Part shown: positions 26,030-33,850 of the stretch, in pieces | Layout of the letters: each line of letters starts with the position of its first letter | How positions within the stretch are numbered: the first letter of the stretch is position 1 | Source: Verrucomicrobiota bacterium | GTDB lineage: Bacteria > Verrucomicrobiota > Verrucomicrobiia > Limisphaerales > JACRJZ01 | Direction of reading: 5' to 3' | Assembly: GCA_016219875.1 (NCBI GenBank) | Contig: JACRJZ010000041.1 | Coordinates: forward strand, 1 to 64,000 | DNA: 64,000 nucleotides | Translations under genes and position numbers: made by a program | The notes under the pieces: model-generated | Told to the model about the DNA's origin: nothing | The model's database searches: none | What the model saw: the letters and a program-made list of their open reading frames with translations, nothing else

Positions 26030-26332
26030 ATGAGCGAAGCACTCGGAATGATCGAAACGAAAGGCTACGTGGGCGCGGTGGAAGCCAGCGACGCAATGGT
26101 CAAAGCCGCCAACGTCAGTCTTGTCAAAACCATCCCCATTGGCGGGGGCCTCATCACGGTCCTGGCCCGGGGCGACGTGGGCAGCGTGAAGGCCGCCGTC
26201 GATGCCGGCTCCAAGGCCGCCAGCAAGGTGGGCGAACTCATCAGTTCGCACATCATCGCCCGCCCGCACGAGGACCTCATCAAAGCCTTCCTGGGCGAAC
26301 CGGCCCTCGCCGCCAAGCCTGTCGGCAAGTGA
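26030..26332 (+). CDS. BMC-H shell hexamer protein (PIGGG pore type)
   Basis: This single-domain BMC-H protein (100 aa) begins [20 protein letters not shown], the canonical first strand and helix. The pore-loop position reads TIPIGGGL, and [13 protein letters not shown] forms the second helix, with the RPHEDL C-terminal segment. Six copies form a flat hexagonal tile of the shell facet. It is the first of three BMC-H paralogues in the operon and has the longest C-terminal tail ([13 protein letters not shown]). Confidence 0.95.
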   Translation: MSEALGMIETKGYVGAVEASDAMVKAANVSLVKTIPIGGGLITVLARGDVGSVKAAVDAGSKAASKVGELISSHIIARPHEDLIKAFLGEPALAAKPVGK

Positions 26333-26368
26333 CCCCTCAACTCTCAACCATCGACTCTCAACGAATTT

Positions 26369-26647
26369 ATGGCTCAACCCGCAGTTGGAATGATTGAATG
26401 CAAGGGCCTTTGCGCCCTGCTCGAAGCCGCCGACGCCGCGCTCAAGTCCGCGAACGTCACCATGACCGGCTGGGAAAAGGTTGGCAGCGGTTACGTGACG
26501 GCGTTCTTCCGCGGTGACGTCGCCGCGGTGAAAGCCGCCACCGACGCCGGTGCCGCCGCCGCCGCCCAGGTCGGCCAGGTCATCAGCGTCCAGGTCATCC
26601 CCCGGCCGCATGAAGGACTGGCTGGACTGGGGAAGTGGCTCCAGTAA
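26369..26647 (+). CDS. BMC-H shell hexamer protein (KVGSG pore type)
   Basis: This 92-aa BMC-H protein begins [20 protein letters not shown]. The pore-loop region reads [20 protein letters not shown], different from the first paralogue, so its hexamer should have a pore of different chemistry. The C-terminus [17 protein letters not shown] is standard. It lies 36 bases after the first BMC-H gene and should be co-translated at high level with it. Confidence 0.95.
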   Translation: MAQPAVGMIECKGLCALLEAADAALKSANVTMTGWEKVGSGYVTAFFRGDVAAVKAATDAGAAAAAQVGQVISVQVIPRPHEGLAGLGKWLQ

Positions 26648-26669
26648 CAACTAAACCGCGTTGTTCGTC

Positions 26670-27134
26670 ATGCTCTCATTGGCGGATGCCATCTACCTCG
26701 AAAACGCAAAACAGACGCTGCGGTGGGGCTGCACGCGGAAGCAAGCGTGGCGCGTCGGTAGGTCAGCCAGTCGCTTCGAGGGCGACGATACTCGCATTCA
26801 GTGGGAGGAGACGTTGCTCGGTGGTCTTTCGAGTGGTCTCTTGGCGTATCTGCCGGATGACACGATTCTCGATAAAGTCACAGTTTGGCTCCGTCAGAGA
26901 GAGGGCATCTACCGAGGTGATGACGAGGTGTTTCATTACCTCACTATTTTCGACCACCTTGTTCGACATCTCGGCCCGCCTTCATCAATTCAGCCGAGCG
27001 CAGGCAGCTTCTACGCGCCTATCCTCACATGGCAGCACGACGGCTGTTCGCTTCAACTTGTCACTGGTGAGCGACACGGTGACTTCACCGTTCTCGAGAT
27101 TACGAAAGAAAAGAACCCGCGTTATGCGGCTTGA
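26670..27134 (+). CDS. Hypothetical protein inserted in the BMC operon
   Basis: I do not recognise this 154-aa protein (ATG 26670; a TTG at 26661 is in frame). It is soluble, mixed alpha/beta, rich in Trp and Arg, with segments such as ENAKQTLRWGCTRKQAWRVG, LLGGLSSGLLAYLPDD and ILTWQHDGCSLQLVTGERHG. There is no signal peptide, membrane segment or known catalytic motif. GC content is about 54%, below its neighbours, suggesting recent acquisition. It lies between shell genes and the acetate kinase genes. It could be cargo, but the composition and the neighbouring TA insertion make a passenger more likely. Confidence 0.5.
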   Translation: MLSLADAIYLENAKQTLRWGCTRKQAWRVGRSASRFEGDDTRIQWEETLLGGLSSGLLAYLPDDTILDKVTVWLRQREGIYRGDDEVFHYLTIFDHLVRHLGPPSSIQPSAGSFYAPILTWQHDGCSLQLVTGERHGDFTVLEITKEKNPRYAA

Positions 27135-27162
27135 CTAGATCCGCTTGAGAATCTGACACCTC

Positions 27163-27357
27163 ATGAAAACCCTCGTCGCCAACATCGGCTCGACCTCGCT
27201 CAAGTGGCGCTTGTTCGACTTTACGAACAACGCCGAGCGCCTTTTGCACAAAGGCGGCTTTGAGCGTGTCACCGATTATCCCAAGGCGGTGGAGGAATTG
27301 CCTGGCCGCGCTGTATGGGCACGCTCCTTGAATCCGGATCGCCAGAGCCTATCCTGA
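27163..27357 (+). pseudogene. Truncated second acetate kinase gene (N-terminus only)
   Basis: The first 46 or so codons match the start of the complete acetate kinase at 27948 (shared ANIGSTSLKWRLFDF, NNAE and HKGGFERVTDY), with many silent and several amino-acid differences. The frame then departs into about 17 unrelated residues and stops just before the DUF433 gene. Only the N-terminal part of the sugar-kinase fold is present, so it is inactive. The degree of divergence suggests an old duplication or a paralogous copy, not a recent tandem repeat. Confidence 0.85.
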
Positions 27358-27361
27358 AAAC

Positions 27362-27598
27362 ATGAATTATCGAGAACGCATTAGCTTGGATCCGCGCATC
27401 CGCAGCGGCAAGCCCTGCATCCGGGGCACGCGCATCGCTGTGGCCGACGTGTTCGATTACCTGGGCGGCGGCATGACCATTGCCGAGGTCTTGGAGGACT
27501 TTCCCGACCTCACCGCCGAGGATATTCAGGCGTGCTTTGCCTTTGCGGCCGATCGTGACCGTCGCTTGAACGTGGTTCCGCATGAAGTTGCTGTTTGA
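27362..27598 (+). CDS. DUF433-family antitoxin
   Basis: The 78-aa protein is a DUF433 member: ISLDPRIRSGKPCIRGTRIA is the family signature, followed by VADVFDYLGGGMTIAEVLED and FPDLTAEDIQACFAFAADR, a helical DNA-binding fold. DUF433 proteins are found beside DUF5615 PIN-like proteins and are thought to be their antitoxins. The genes overlap by 17 nt. The module sits exactly at the break in the truncated acetate kinase copy. Confidence 0.85.
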   Translation: MNYRERISLDPRIRSGKPCIRGTRIAVADVFDYLGGGMTIAEVLEDFPDLTAEDIQACFAFAADRDRRLNVVPHEVAV

Positions 27599-27914
27599 TG
27601 AGAACCTCTCGCCCAAGCTGCCCCGCTTGCTGGCCACGCTTTTTCCCGAAAGCGCGCACCTGCGCGAGTGCGGATTGCGCGGCCTGCCCGATGAGGATGT
27701 TTGGGAGTATGCCCGCGCCCACGGCTTCACCATCGTTTCGAAGGACTCGGATTTTCAACAGCGGAGTTTGCTCTACGGTCCTCCGCCGAAAGTCGTCTGG
27801 CTTCGCCTTGGCAACTGCACCCGGCAGCAACTGGTTCAACTTATTACGAACCACGCGCGGGATATTCAAGCGCTCGACGCCAATCCGTTGGAGTCCTTTC
27901 TTGTCCTCTCGTAG
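27582..27914 (+). CDS. DUF5615 PIN-like toxin
   Basis: This 110-aa protein is a DUF5615 PIN-like member: MKLLFDENLSPKLPRLL supplies the first acidic residues, GLPDEDVWEYARAHGFTIVS and KDSDFQQRSLLYGPPPKVVW the central ones, all typical of predicted RNase toxins partnered with DUF433 antitoxins. It is intact. The stop lies 33 bases before the full acetate kinase start. Its job is plasmid- or locus-stabilising or stress-related at best; there is no reason to link it to microcompartment function. Confidence 0.85.
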   Translation: MKLLFDENLSPKLPRLLATLFPESAHLRECGLRGLPDEDVWEYARAHGFTIVSKDSDFQQRSLLYGPPPKVVWLRLGNCTRQQLVQLITNHARDIQALDANPLESFLVLS

Positions 27915-27947
27915 CATGACAGCGCCGCACAGAATCACCGGATCGAA

Positions 27948-29138
27948 ATGAAGATCCTCATCGCCAATATCGGCTCGACCTCGCTCAAGTGGCGCCTGTT
28001 CGATTTCTCGAACAACGCGGAGCACATGCTCCACAAAGGCGGCTTTGAGCGCGTCACCGATTACGCGAAAGCGATTGAGGATTGCCTCGCCCAGCTCAAG
28101 CAAGCCGGCGCGATTGCCAGCGAGAGCGAGATCACGGCGGTCGGCTTCAAGACCGTCGTGGCGAAGGACGTGACCGGCTGCGTCCGTCTCACCGAGGACG
28201 TGCTCAAGGCGATGGAGGCTTACAACGGCCTCGCTCCGGCGCACAATCCGCCTTACATCACCGGCATCCGGCTCTTCGCCAAACGCATGGCTGGGACGCC
28301 GCTGGTGGGCTTGTTCGAGACGGCATTTTACCAGTGGGCGCCGGAGTCGGCCAAGCGCTACGCCGTGCCGGAGCCGTGGCACGATTTGGGCGTGCGCCGC
28401 TGGGGCTTCCACGGCGCCAGCCACAAGTTTATCGCTGAACGCAGCGCCGAGTTACTGGGCCGCGACGACGTGGCCGAGCGTGCGCGGAAGCTTTACGTGA
28501 ATGGAGGTGCCGCACCCGTGGGTCAGCCCGACCTCCGCGTGATCTCTTGCCATCTTGGCGGCAGCAGCAGCGTCACCGGCATCCTGAATGGCGCGGCCAT
28601 CGGCAACAGCCTGGGCATGAGTCCGCAGTCCGGCCTGCCGCACAACAACCGCGTGGGCGACCTCGACTCCTTCGCCCTCGGCTACGTGACGCGGACCACG
28701 GGTATTTCCATCGACGAAGCCGAGCGCCTGCTCTGCCGAGAATCCGGACTGCGCGGCTTGAGCGGCGGCTACAACGACATGCGCGACCTCAAAGCCCAGA
28801 TCGAGGCCGGGAATCCCCGCGCGAAGCTGGCGTTGGACTTCATGGTCCACGAGACGCGGCGCTGGATCGGCTCCTACTTCTTTGAACTGAACGGGGCCGA
28901 CGCGATTGTCTTCACCGCCGGCATGGGGGAGAACGAAGCCACCGTGCGGGCGCTCATTTGCGCGAACCTCGACCAGCTCGGCATCCTGCTCGACGCCGGG
29001 AAGAACCAAGCCACCAAAGCCCAGGAAGCCGTCATCAGCGCCGCCGGCTCGCGCGTGAAGGTGATGGTCATCCCGACGAACGAAGAACTCGTCGTGGCGC
29101 GGGAGACGAAGCGGCTGCTCGAAGCGGAAGGGAATTGA
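27948..29138 (+). CDS. ackA: Acetate/propionate kinase
   Basis: The 396-aa protein has the acetate kinase signatures NIGSTSLKWRLFDF, VGLFETAFYQWAPESAK, RRWGFHGASHKFIAERSAEL, the phosphate loop HLGGSSSVTGILNGAAIGNS and FTAGMGENEATVR. It transfers phosphate from acyl-phosphate to ADP, the ATP-yielding last step after PduL. One canonical segment is altered: the usual TPLEG..MGTRSGDIDP region reads MSPQSGLPHNNRVGDLDS, and TGGIGEN is TAGMGEN, which may mark a BMC-specific subfamily or a changed acyl preference. The length is normal and the gene looks intact despite the neighbouring insertion. Confidence 0.88.
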   Translation: MKILIANIGSTSLKWRLFDFSNNAEHMLHKGGFERVTDYAKAIEDCLAQLKQAGAIASESEITAVGFKTVVAKDVTGCVRLTEDVLKAMEAYNGLAPAHNPPYITGIRLFAKRMAGTPLVGLFETAFYQWAPESAKRYAVPEPWHDLGVRRWGFHGASHKFIAERSAELLGRDDVAERARKLYVNGGAAPVGQPDLRVISCHLGGSSSVTGILNGAAIGNSLGMSPQSGLPHNNRVGDLDSFALGYVTRTTGISIDEAERLLCRESGLRGLSGGYNDMRDLKAQIEAGNPRAKLALDFMVHETRRWIGSYFFELNGADAIVFTAGMGENEATVRALICANLDQLGILLDAGKNQATKAQEAVISAAGSRVKVMVIPTNEELVVARETKRLLEAEGN

Positions 29139-29289
29139 GAATTGAAAATAGAGAATTTGAAATTTCAAATCGGTGCGCGCCTTGCAGACTCAGGCCGCCT
29201 CCACTCTGCTTCAGCCCTTCAACCCTTTAACGCTTCAACGATTTTGGCCCTATAACCTTTGCCCGATTTAACCTCAAACGAACCAACCT

Positions 29290-29571
29290 ATGCCTCAAGC
29301 CATTGGAATGATTGAAACCCGCGGCCTCGTCGCCCTTGTTGAGGGCACCGACGCCATGCTCAAGGCCGCGAACGTGGAACTCGCCGGCCCCATGACCCAG
29401 GTGGGCAACGCCCTCGTCACGGCAGTGGTCGTCGGCGACGTGGCGGCCGTCAAAGCCGCCGTCGATGCCGGCGCCCAGGCCATCAAAGCCATCAAGGGCG
29501 ACCTGGTGAGCGTGCATGTCATCGCCCGTCCGCACCAGGACGTGGAGGCGGTGTTGCCCAAGAAAAAGTAA
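29290..29571 (+). CDS. BMC-H shell hexamer protein (QVGNA pore type)
   Basis: This 93-aa BMC-H protein (AIGMIETRGLVALVEGTDAM) carries the pore-loop sequence TQVGNALVTAVVVGDVAAV, distinct from both earlier paralogues: the Gly-Gly/Gly-Ser of the others is replaced by Gly-Asn. It ends RPHQDVEAVLPKKK. It is separated from the first two BMC-H genes by the passenger region and acetate kinase, so its expression may be set independently. Confidence 0.95.
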   Translation: MPQAIGMIETRGLVALVEGTDAMLKAANVELAGPMTQVGNALVTAVVVGDVAAVKAAVDAGAQAIKAIKGDLVSVHVIARPHQDVEAVLPKKK

Positions 29572-29577
29572 CTCTTT

Positions 29578-29669
29578 GTTCGTGGTTCGTAGCTGGTTGT
29601 TCGTTGTTCCCAAGTGACCGACGAACGCCGTGGGCGAAAACGACGAACCACCAACAACCAACCACGAAC
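29578..29669. repeat. Intercistronic inverted repeat upstream of the first BMC-P gene
   Basis: GTTCGTGGTTCG.. (from 29578) and ..CAACCAACCACGAAC (to 29669) are imperfect inverted arms of about 30 nt filling nearly the whole gap between BMC-H and BMC-P genes. They could form a stable hairpin in the operon mRNA. Confidence 0.6.
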
Positions 29670-29677
29670 CGACTCCC

Positions 29678-29992
29678 ATGTTTCTCGCCAAAGTCGAAGG
29701 CTCGGTGGTCGCGACCAAGAAGGACGCGGCCATGAGCGGGCGCAAGCTCCTGCTCCTCCGTCCGCAACTGGTGGACGACAAAGACCCCACGAAGTTCAAG
29801 CCCGGCAGCAACACGATTGTGGCCGTCGATAGCGTGGGCGCCGGCGAAGGCGAGATGGTGCTCTTCTGCCAGGGCAGCAGTGCGCGTCTGGCCGGCGGCC
29901 TCAAGGAAGCTCCCGTTGATGCCGTCATCGTCGGCATCGTCGATGTCGTCGATGTGTTCGGCAAACAGATTTACAGCGCGAGGGGCCAATGA
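29678..29992 (+). CDS. BMC-P shell vertex pentamer protein (EutN/CcmL type)
   Basis: From ATG 29678 the 104-aa product begins MFLAKVEGSVVATKKDAAMS and contains KLLLLRPQL, IVAVDSVGAGEGEMVLFCQG, SSAR and VDAVIVGIVDVVDV, the full EutN/CcmL beta-barrel signature. Five copies cap each vertex of the icosahedral shell. It is one of three BMC-P paralogues here, which is also the number reported for PV-type loci. Confidence 0.95.
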   Translation: MFLAKVEGSVVATKKDAAMSGRKLLLLRPQLVDDKDPTKFKPGSNTIVAVDSVGAGEGEMVLFCQGSSARLAGGLKEAPVDAVIVGIVDVVDVFGKQIYSARGQ

Positions 29993-30111
29993 CAATCATG
30001 AGTGCCAGCCCTCAGCCCCCTTGACGACGGCAGCGCCGCCGGTAACTCTTCGCGCGCACTCTGAACACCAGAACGTCGGTCAACCGTAAACACACACAAT
30101 CCAACAGAATC

Positions 30112-31032
30112 ATGAACAAGAACCTCTCGATCGCTGGTATCGCGGCGCTCTCGCTCGCGACCACCTTGCCGCTCGCGGCCACGGAAAACGCCCCGCGCAA
30201 ACCGTTCGCCGAATGGGCGGACCTGCCGCTGCCCAAGCAGTTCATCCTTCGCCTGGCTTACACCGAAGGCGAGTCCTACCACATCTGGGACGGCAACCAA
30301 CGCCACAACATCAACGTCAACAAGAACGGCGAGGATTACGGCATCGACCCGATGCAGGGCAACATCCTCATGGAATACGGCATCGCCAAGAAGTGGGCTG
30401 CGGACTTAAACCTCGGCTACGGCGCCGTCGGCACGCGCTCGTTCAACGCCGGCGGAAACTCCGAATCCACCAGCGGCCTGCTCGACACCACGCTGGGCGT
30501 CCGCTACCAGCTTCTCAATGAAGCCGACGCGCCATCGCCCTGGCTCCCGACGCTGACCTTCCGCGCCGGCGCGGTCTTCCCCGGCTCCTACAAGAAGGAT
30601 TTTCCCTTCGCGCCCGGCAACCACTCGGTCGCCATCGAGCCGTCAATCTTGCTCAAGAAACACTTCGCCTGGCAGGGCTTCGGCGCTTACGGCGACGTTT
30701 TCTATCGCTGGATGCGTTCCAGCGGGGACGACCAATACTCCGTGGCGCTGGGCTTGTTCCAGGAGATCAAGTCGTGGACCCTCAACGCCGGCTGGCGGCA
30801 TCAGCACCAGCTTTCGGGCTACAACCTCAACTTCGGCGGCGTCGGCGCGGCGCTGACGTATTCGCCGCAAGTGCGCGAGATCAGCGACTCCGTCGAGGCC
30901 GGCTTCAGCTACCGCCTGCCCAAGTGGGACGTGAAACTGGGTTTCTACACGCGCAAGAAATTCGACGGCAGCAACACCGACTCCGCCTTCTCCGTCGGCG
31001 GCTACGTGGAAGTTCCCTTTGGCGGAAAGTAG
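30112..31032 (+). CDS. Outer-membrane beta-barrel protein within the BMC operon
   Basis: The 306-aa product has a Sec signal peptide (NLSIAGIAALSLATTLPLAA) and then alternating-hydrophobicity strands with aromatic ends (WAADLNLGYGAVGTRSFNAG, SILLKKHFAWQGFGAYGDVF, DVKLGFYTRKKFDG) and a final strand ending GGYVEVPFGGK. This resembles small transporter-like outer-membrane barrels of the phenol-degradation MetA-like superfamily. It lies between a shell gene and the aldehyde dehydrogenase on the same strand, so I infer uptake of the sugar or oligosaccharide that feeds the compartment. It cannot be a shell component because it is exported. Confidence 0.7.
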   Translation: MNKNLSIAGIAALSLATTLPLAATENAPRKPFAEWADLPLPKQFILRLAYTEGESYHIWDGNQRHNINVNKNGEDYGIDPMQGNILMEYGIAKKWAADLNLGYGAVGTRSFNAGGNSESTSGLLDTTLGVRYQLLNEADAPSPWLPTLTFRAGAVFPGSYKKDFPFAPGNHSVAIEPSILLKKHFAWQGFGAYGDVFYRWMRSSGDDQYSVALGLFQEIKSWTLNAGWRHQHQLSGYNLNFGGVGAALTYSPQVREISDSVEAGFSYRLPKWDVKLGFYTRKKFDGSNTDSAFSVGGYVEVPFGGK

Positions 31033-31081
31033 CCGCCCGCCGCCAGCCGGGCGCGGCCTGGCCTGAACGCCTTTCCAACCT

Positions 31082-32575
31082 ATGAGCACACCGATCAATG
31101 AAGCGTTAATTCGCGATGTCATCGCCGAAGTGCTGGGCCGTCTCGGTGGCGCAACGGCGTCTGCGGCCAAGCCCATTCTGGCGTCTGCGCCCACGGGCGG
31201 CAGCCCGACGGGGGGCAAGGCCGCGTCCGGAGCCCAGCGTGGCAAGTTCGGCGTTTTCCATGACGCCAACGAAGCCTGCGAGGCCGCGCATGAAGCGTAT
31301 CTGCAGCTCTCCGAGAAAGGCGTCGCGGGCCGCAACAAGGTTATCCAGATCGTCAAGGATCTCTGCTTCACCAACGCGAAGGAGTGGGGCCGCATCGAGC
31401 TGGAAGAAACCAAGATTGGCCGCCTCGACCACAAGATCGAGAAGCTCCTCGGCCAGCGCGGGTTGCCGGGCGTGGAGTTCCTGCACCCGTACGGTCTGAG
31501 CGGCGATCACGGCATCACGCTGGAAGAATACGCCCCGTTCGGCGTCATCGGCGCAGTCACGCCCAGCACGCACTCCATTCCCACGATGGCGTGCAACATC
31601 ATCACGATGGTCGCGGCGGGCAACAGCGCCGTGTTCAACGGCCATCCCGGCGCCTACAAGTGTGCCGTGATGGCGGCGCGAGTTTTCAACGAAGCGATCT
31701 ACCGCGAGCTTGGCATCGAGAACCTCGCCTGCATCGTCGATCCGCCCACGCTGGAGTCGTTCGCCGCGATTGCGAAACACGAGCTGGTGAAACTCCTTTG
31801 CGTGACCGGCGGTCCCGGCGTGGTGAAAGCGGCGATGGCCAGCGGCAAGCGCGCCATCTGCGCCGGCCCCGGCAACCCGCCGGTGCTCGTCGATGGCACG
31901 AGTTGCCTGAACAACGCCGCGAAATGCACGATCTTCGGCGCTTCCTGGGACAACAACCTGCTCTGCATCGGCGAGAAGGAAGTGTTCGTGCTGGAGAGCG
32001 TGGCCGACAAGTTCATGGCCGCGCTGGAGAAGCAGGGCGCCGTCCGACTGAACGACGCGCAAGTGGAGCGACTGAGCAAGGAAGCGTTCGTCTTCCCGTC
32101 AGGCCAGGGCGCGGGCTGTCCGCATCCGGTCGTGAACCGCAATCTGATCGGCCGCGATCCTGCCACGCTGGCCCGCGTGGCGGGCGCCACGATTCCGTCC
32201 GGCACCGAGTTGCTCTTCGCCGAAACGCACACGGACCATCTGTTCGTCGAAGAGGAGCAGATGATGCCGTTTCTACCGATCGTGCGCGTGAAGACGGTCG
32301 AGGAAGGCATCGCCCTGGCGAAGAAAGCCGAGCACGGCTACAAGCACTCCGCCATCATTCATTCCCACGACGTGGCGAACATGACCGCGATGGCCAAGGC
32401 GCTGGAGACGACGCTGTTCATCAAGAACGGTTCGTGCCTGGCCGGCCTGGGCAGCGGCGGCGAAGGCTACGCCAACTTCTCCATCGCCACCACCACCGGC
32501 GAAGGCGTCTGCAATCCGCGCACCTACACCCGCGTGCGGCGGTGCGTGATGGTGGACAAGCTGCGCATTTTCTAA
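31082..32575 (+). CDS. pduP: CoA-acylating aldehyde dehydrogenase of the microcompartment
   Basis: The 497-aa protein matches PduP/EutE enzymes that oxidise an aldehyde to acyl-CoA with NAD. The N-terminus NEALIRDVIAEVLGRLGG is an amphipathic encapsulation-type helix, joined by a Gly/Ala/Pro linker to the catalytic body. Visible signatures are GVIGAVTPSTHSIPTMACNI, AGNSAVFNGHPGA, AICAGPGNPPVLVDG and the catalytic cysteine in WDNNLLCIGEKEVFV. It should consume lactaldehyde (or propionaldehyde) released by the aldolase and hand acyl-CoA to PduL. It lies 49 bases after the beta-barrel gene. Confidence 0.92.
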   Translation: MSTPINEALIRDVIAEVLGRLGGATASAAKPILASAPTGGSPTGGKAASGAQRGKFGVFHDANEACEAAHEAYLQLSEKGVAGRNKVIQIVKDLCFTNAKEWGRIELEETKIGRLDHKIEKLLGQRGLPGVEFLHPYGLSGDHGITLEEYAPFGVIGAVTPSTHSIPTMACNIITMVAAGNSAVFNGHPGAYKCAVMAARVFNEAIYRELGIENLACIVDPPTLESFAAIAKHELVKLLCVTGGPGVVKAAMASGKRAICAGPGNPPVLVDGTSCLNNAAKCTIFGASWDNNLLCIGEKEVFVLESVADKFMAALEKQGAVRLNDAQVERLSKEAFVFPSGQGAGCPHPVVNRNLIGRDPATLARVAGATIPSGTELLFAETHTDHLFVEEEQMMPFLPIVRVKTVEEGIALAKKAEHGYKHSAIIHSHDVANMTAMAKALETTLFIKNGSCLAGLGSGGEGYANFSIATTTGEGVCNPRTYTRVRRCVMVDKLRIF

Positions 32576-32685
32576 ATCCGAAGCCCGAATGCCGAACGAA
32601 ATCCGAGACCCGAAGTCCGAAAGGCGGCCTGTCCTGGGCAGCGTCAGCCATCCGGATCTGGTTTCTGAGGCCAATCGCATCGCAA

Positions 32686-33350
32686 GAAGCCCGAAGGGCT
32701 TCAATGTGAATAGCCCCCAGTGCCAACTGGGGGTAACAGCGCGGCATCAAGTCACAACCCCGGAGGGGTTGAATCGTTTTGGAGCAGCCGCCTAACCATC
32801 ATGGCCTCCACCTTCACCCAGATTTACTACCACCTCGTGTTCTCGACCAAGGACCGGGAGCGCGTGCTGGTCGCCGAGCAGCGCGAAGAGTTGCTGCGCT
32901 ACGTCTGGGGAATCATCCGCAACCAGCACGGTCATCTTTATCGCATCAATGCGGTCGAGGACCATGTTCACCTCTTGACCAGCCTTCACCCGTCCGTCGC
33001 GTTGGCCAATCTCGTCAAAGACATCAAGGTGGCCAGCAGCGGGTGGATCAAGGAGAAGGGCCTGTTTCCCGGATTTCACAACTGGCAGGAAGGCTATTCG
33101 GCCTTTACCGCTTCCCACGCGGACAAGGACAGGCTGATCGAGTACATCAAGAACCAGCCGGAGCACCACCACCAAAAGACGTTTCGTGAAGAGCTGCGCG
33201 ACTTGTTGGTGGAAGCCCGGATCGAATTCGATGAACGCTATTTGGACTAATGCCCTCGCGCAATTCGACCCCTCCGGGGTCGAAGCCTTCACGCGACCGG
33301 TTTCCCCCGGTTCCACCGGGGGCTATTCACATTCGTGCCCGCCGGGCACG
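32686..33350. mobile_element. REP-associated tyrosine transposase element with triple-hairpin ends
   Basis: A 665-base unit contains one Y1 transposase gene framed by mirror-image blocks. Each block holds three hairpins in order from the outside. On the left: GAAGCCCGAAGGGCTTC (32686-32702), GCCCCCAG..CTGGGGGT (32713-32733) and AACCCCGGAGGGGTT (32756-32770). On the right the inverse order: CGACCCCTCCGGGGTCG (33266-33282), CCCCCGG..CCGGGGG (33304-33322) and CGTGCCCGCCGGGCACG (33334-33350). Several stems differ between ends by compensatory changes. The shared AATGTGAATAGCCCC segment anchors the alignment. Confidence 0.9.
32801..33250 (+). CDS. IS200-like / REP-associated tyrosine (Y1) transposase
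   Basis: The 149-aa protein starts at ATG 32801. It has the HUH-Y1 fold: TQIYYHLVFSTKDRERVL, the metal-binding HUH pair in NAVEDHVHLLTSLHP, and the C-terminal region GYSAFTASHADKDRLIEYIK containing the likely nucleophilic tyrosine, followed by NQPEHHHQKTF. Such RAYT proteins recognise REP hairpins as single strands. The flanking hairpins are its presumed substrate. It interrupts the BMC operon between the aldehyde dehydrogenase and the second BMC-P gene and looks intact. Confidence 0.92.
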   Translation: MASTFTQIYYHLVFSTKDRERVLVAEQREELLRYVWGIIRNQHGHLYRINAVEDHVHLLTSLHPSVALANLVKDIKVASSGWIKEKGLFPGFHNWQEGYSAFTASHADKDRLIEYIKNQPEHHHQKTFREELRDLLVEARIEFDERYLD

Positions 33351-33435
33351 ACAGACGCGCAGCCTTGAAACGCATTCCTATCCCAGACGCCATGCGCTTC
33401 AACACTTCAACGTTTCATCGCTTCAAAGGAATCCT

Positions 33436-33714
33436 ATGTTCCTAGCCCGCGTCGAAGGCAACGTCGTCGCCACCCGCAAGCATCCCAGCTTGGACGGCTG
33501 GCGGCTCGTGGTTTGCCAGCCGATCAGCCAGGCGGGCGAGGCCGAAGGCGTGCCGCAGATCGCCATCGATCCGCACGGTGCGGGGATGCACCAGCGCGTC
33601 ATCATCTCCAGCGACGGCGCCGCCGCCCGCAAGGCCGTGGGCGAGGAGAAAAGCCCGGTGCGCTGGATCGTCATCGGCGTGGTGGACGAGAAAGAACCGA
33701 ACGTGCCGGTATGA
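33436..33714 (+). CDS. BMC-P shell vertex pentamer protein
   Basis: The 92-aa product (ATG 33436) begins MFLARVEGNVVATRKHPSLD and continues WRLVVCQPIS, VAIDPHGAG-like IDPHGAGMHQRVIISSDGAA and VRWIVIGVVDEKE, a complete EutN/CcmL fold. It differs clearly from the first BMC-P protein, so the vertices may be heterogeneous. It is the first operon gene downstream of the transposase element, whose insertion could change its expression. Confidence 0.93.
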   Translation: MFLARVEGNVVATRKHPSLDGWRLVVCQPISQAGEAEGVPQIAIDPHGAGMHQRVIISSDGAAARKAVGEEKSPVRWIVIGVVDEKEPNVPV

Positions 33715-33719
33715 ACAAC

Positions 33720-33847
33720 AAGGCCGAAGGCCGAAGGCAAAAGGCAGAAAGCCGAAGGCACAATTCCCGTGTTCCTGCGCTGACCTGCCTCTTCTTTGAG
33801 CCTCATGCCCTCCTCATTTTGCCTTTTGCCTTCTGCCTTCTGCCTTT
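33720..33847. repeat. Inverted GCCTTTTGCCTTC repeat between two BMC-P genes
   Basis: GAAGGCAAAAGGC near 33733-33745 pairs with GCCTTTTGCCTTC at 33821-33833, within a GGCCGAAGGC / CTTCTGCC microsatellite. The same TTTTGCC/TTCTGCC unit forms the centre of the palindrome at 13060-13154. Confidence 0.65.
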
Positions 33848-33850
33848 CCC

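Noticed and set aside
32589..32795. Short + strand frame upstream of the transposase
   Set aside because: It covers the left hairpin block of the mobile element; no protein features and a much better start for the transposase lies at 32801.
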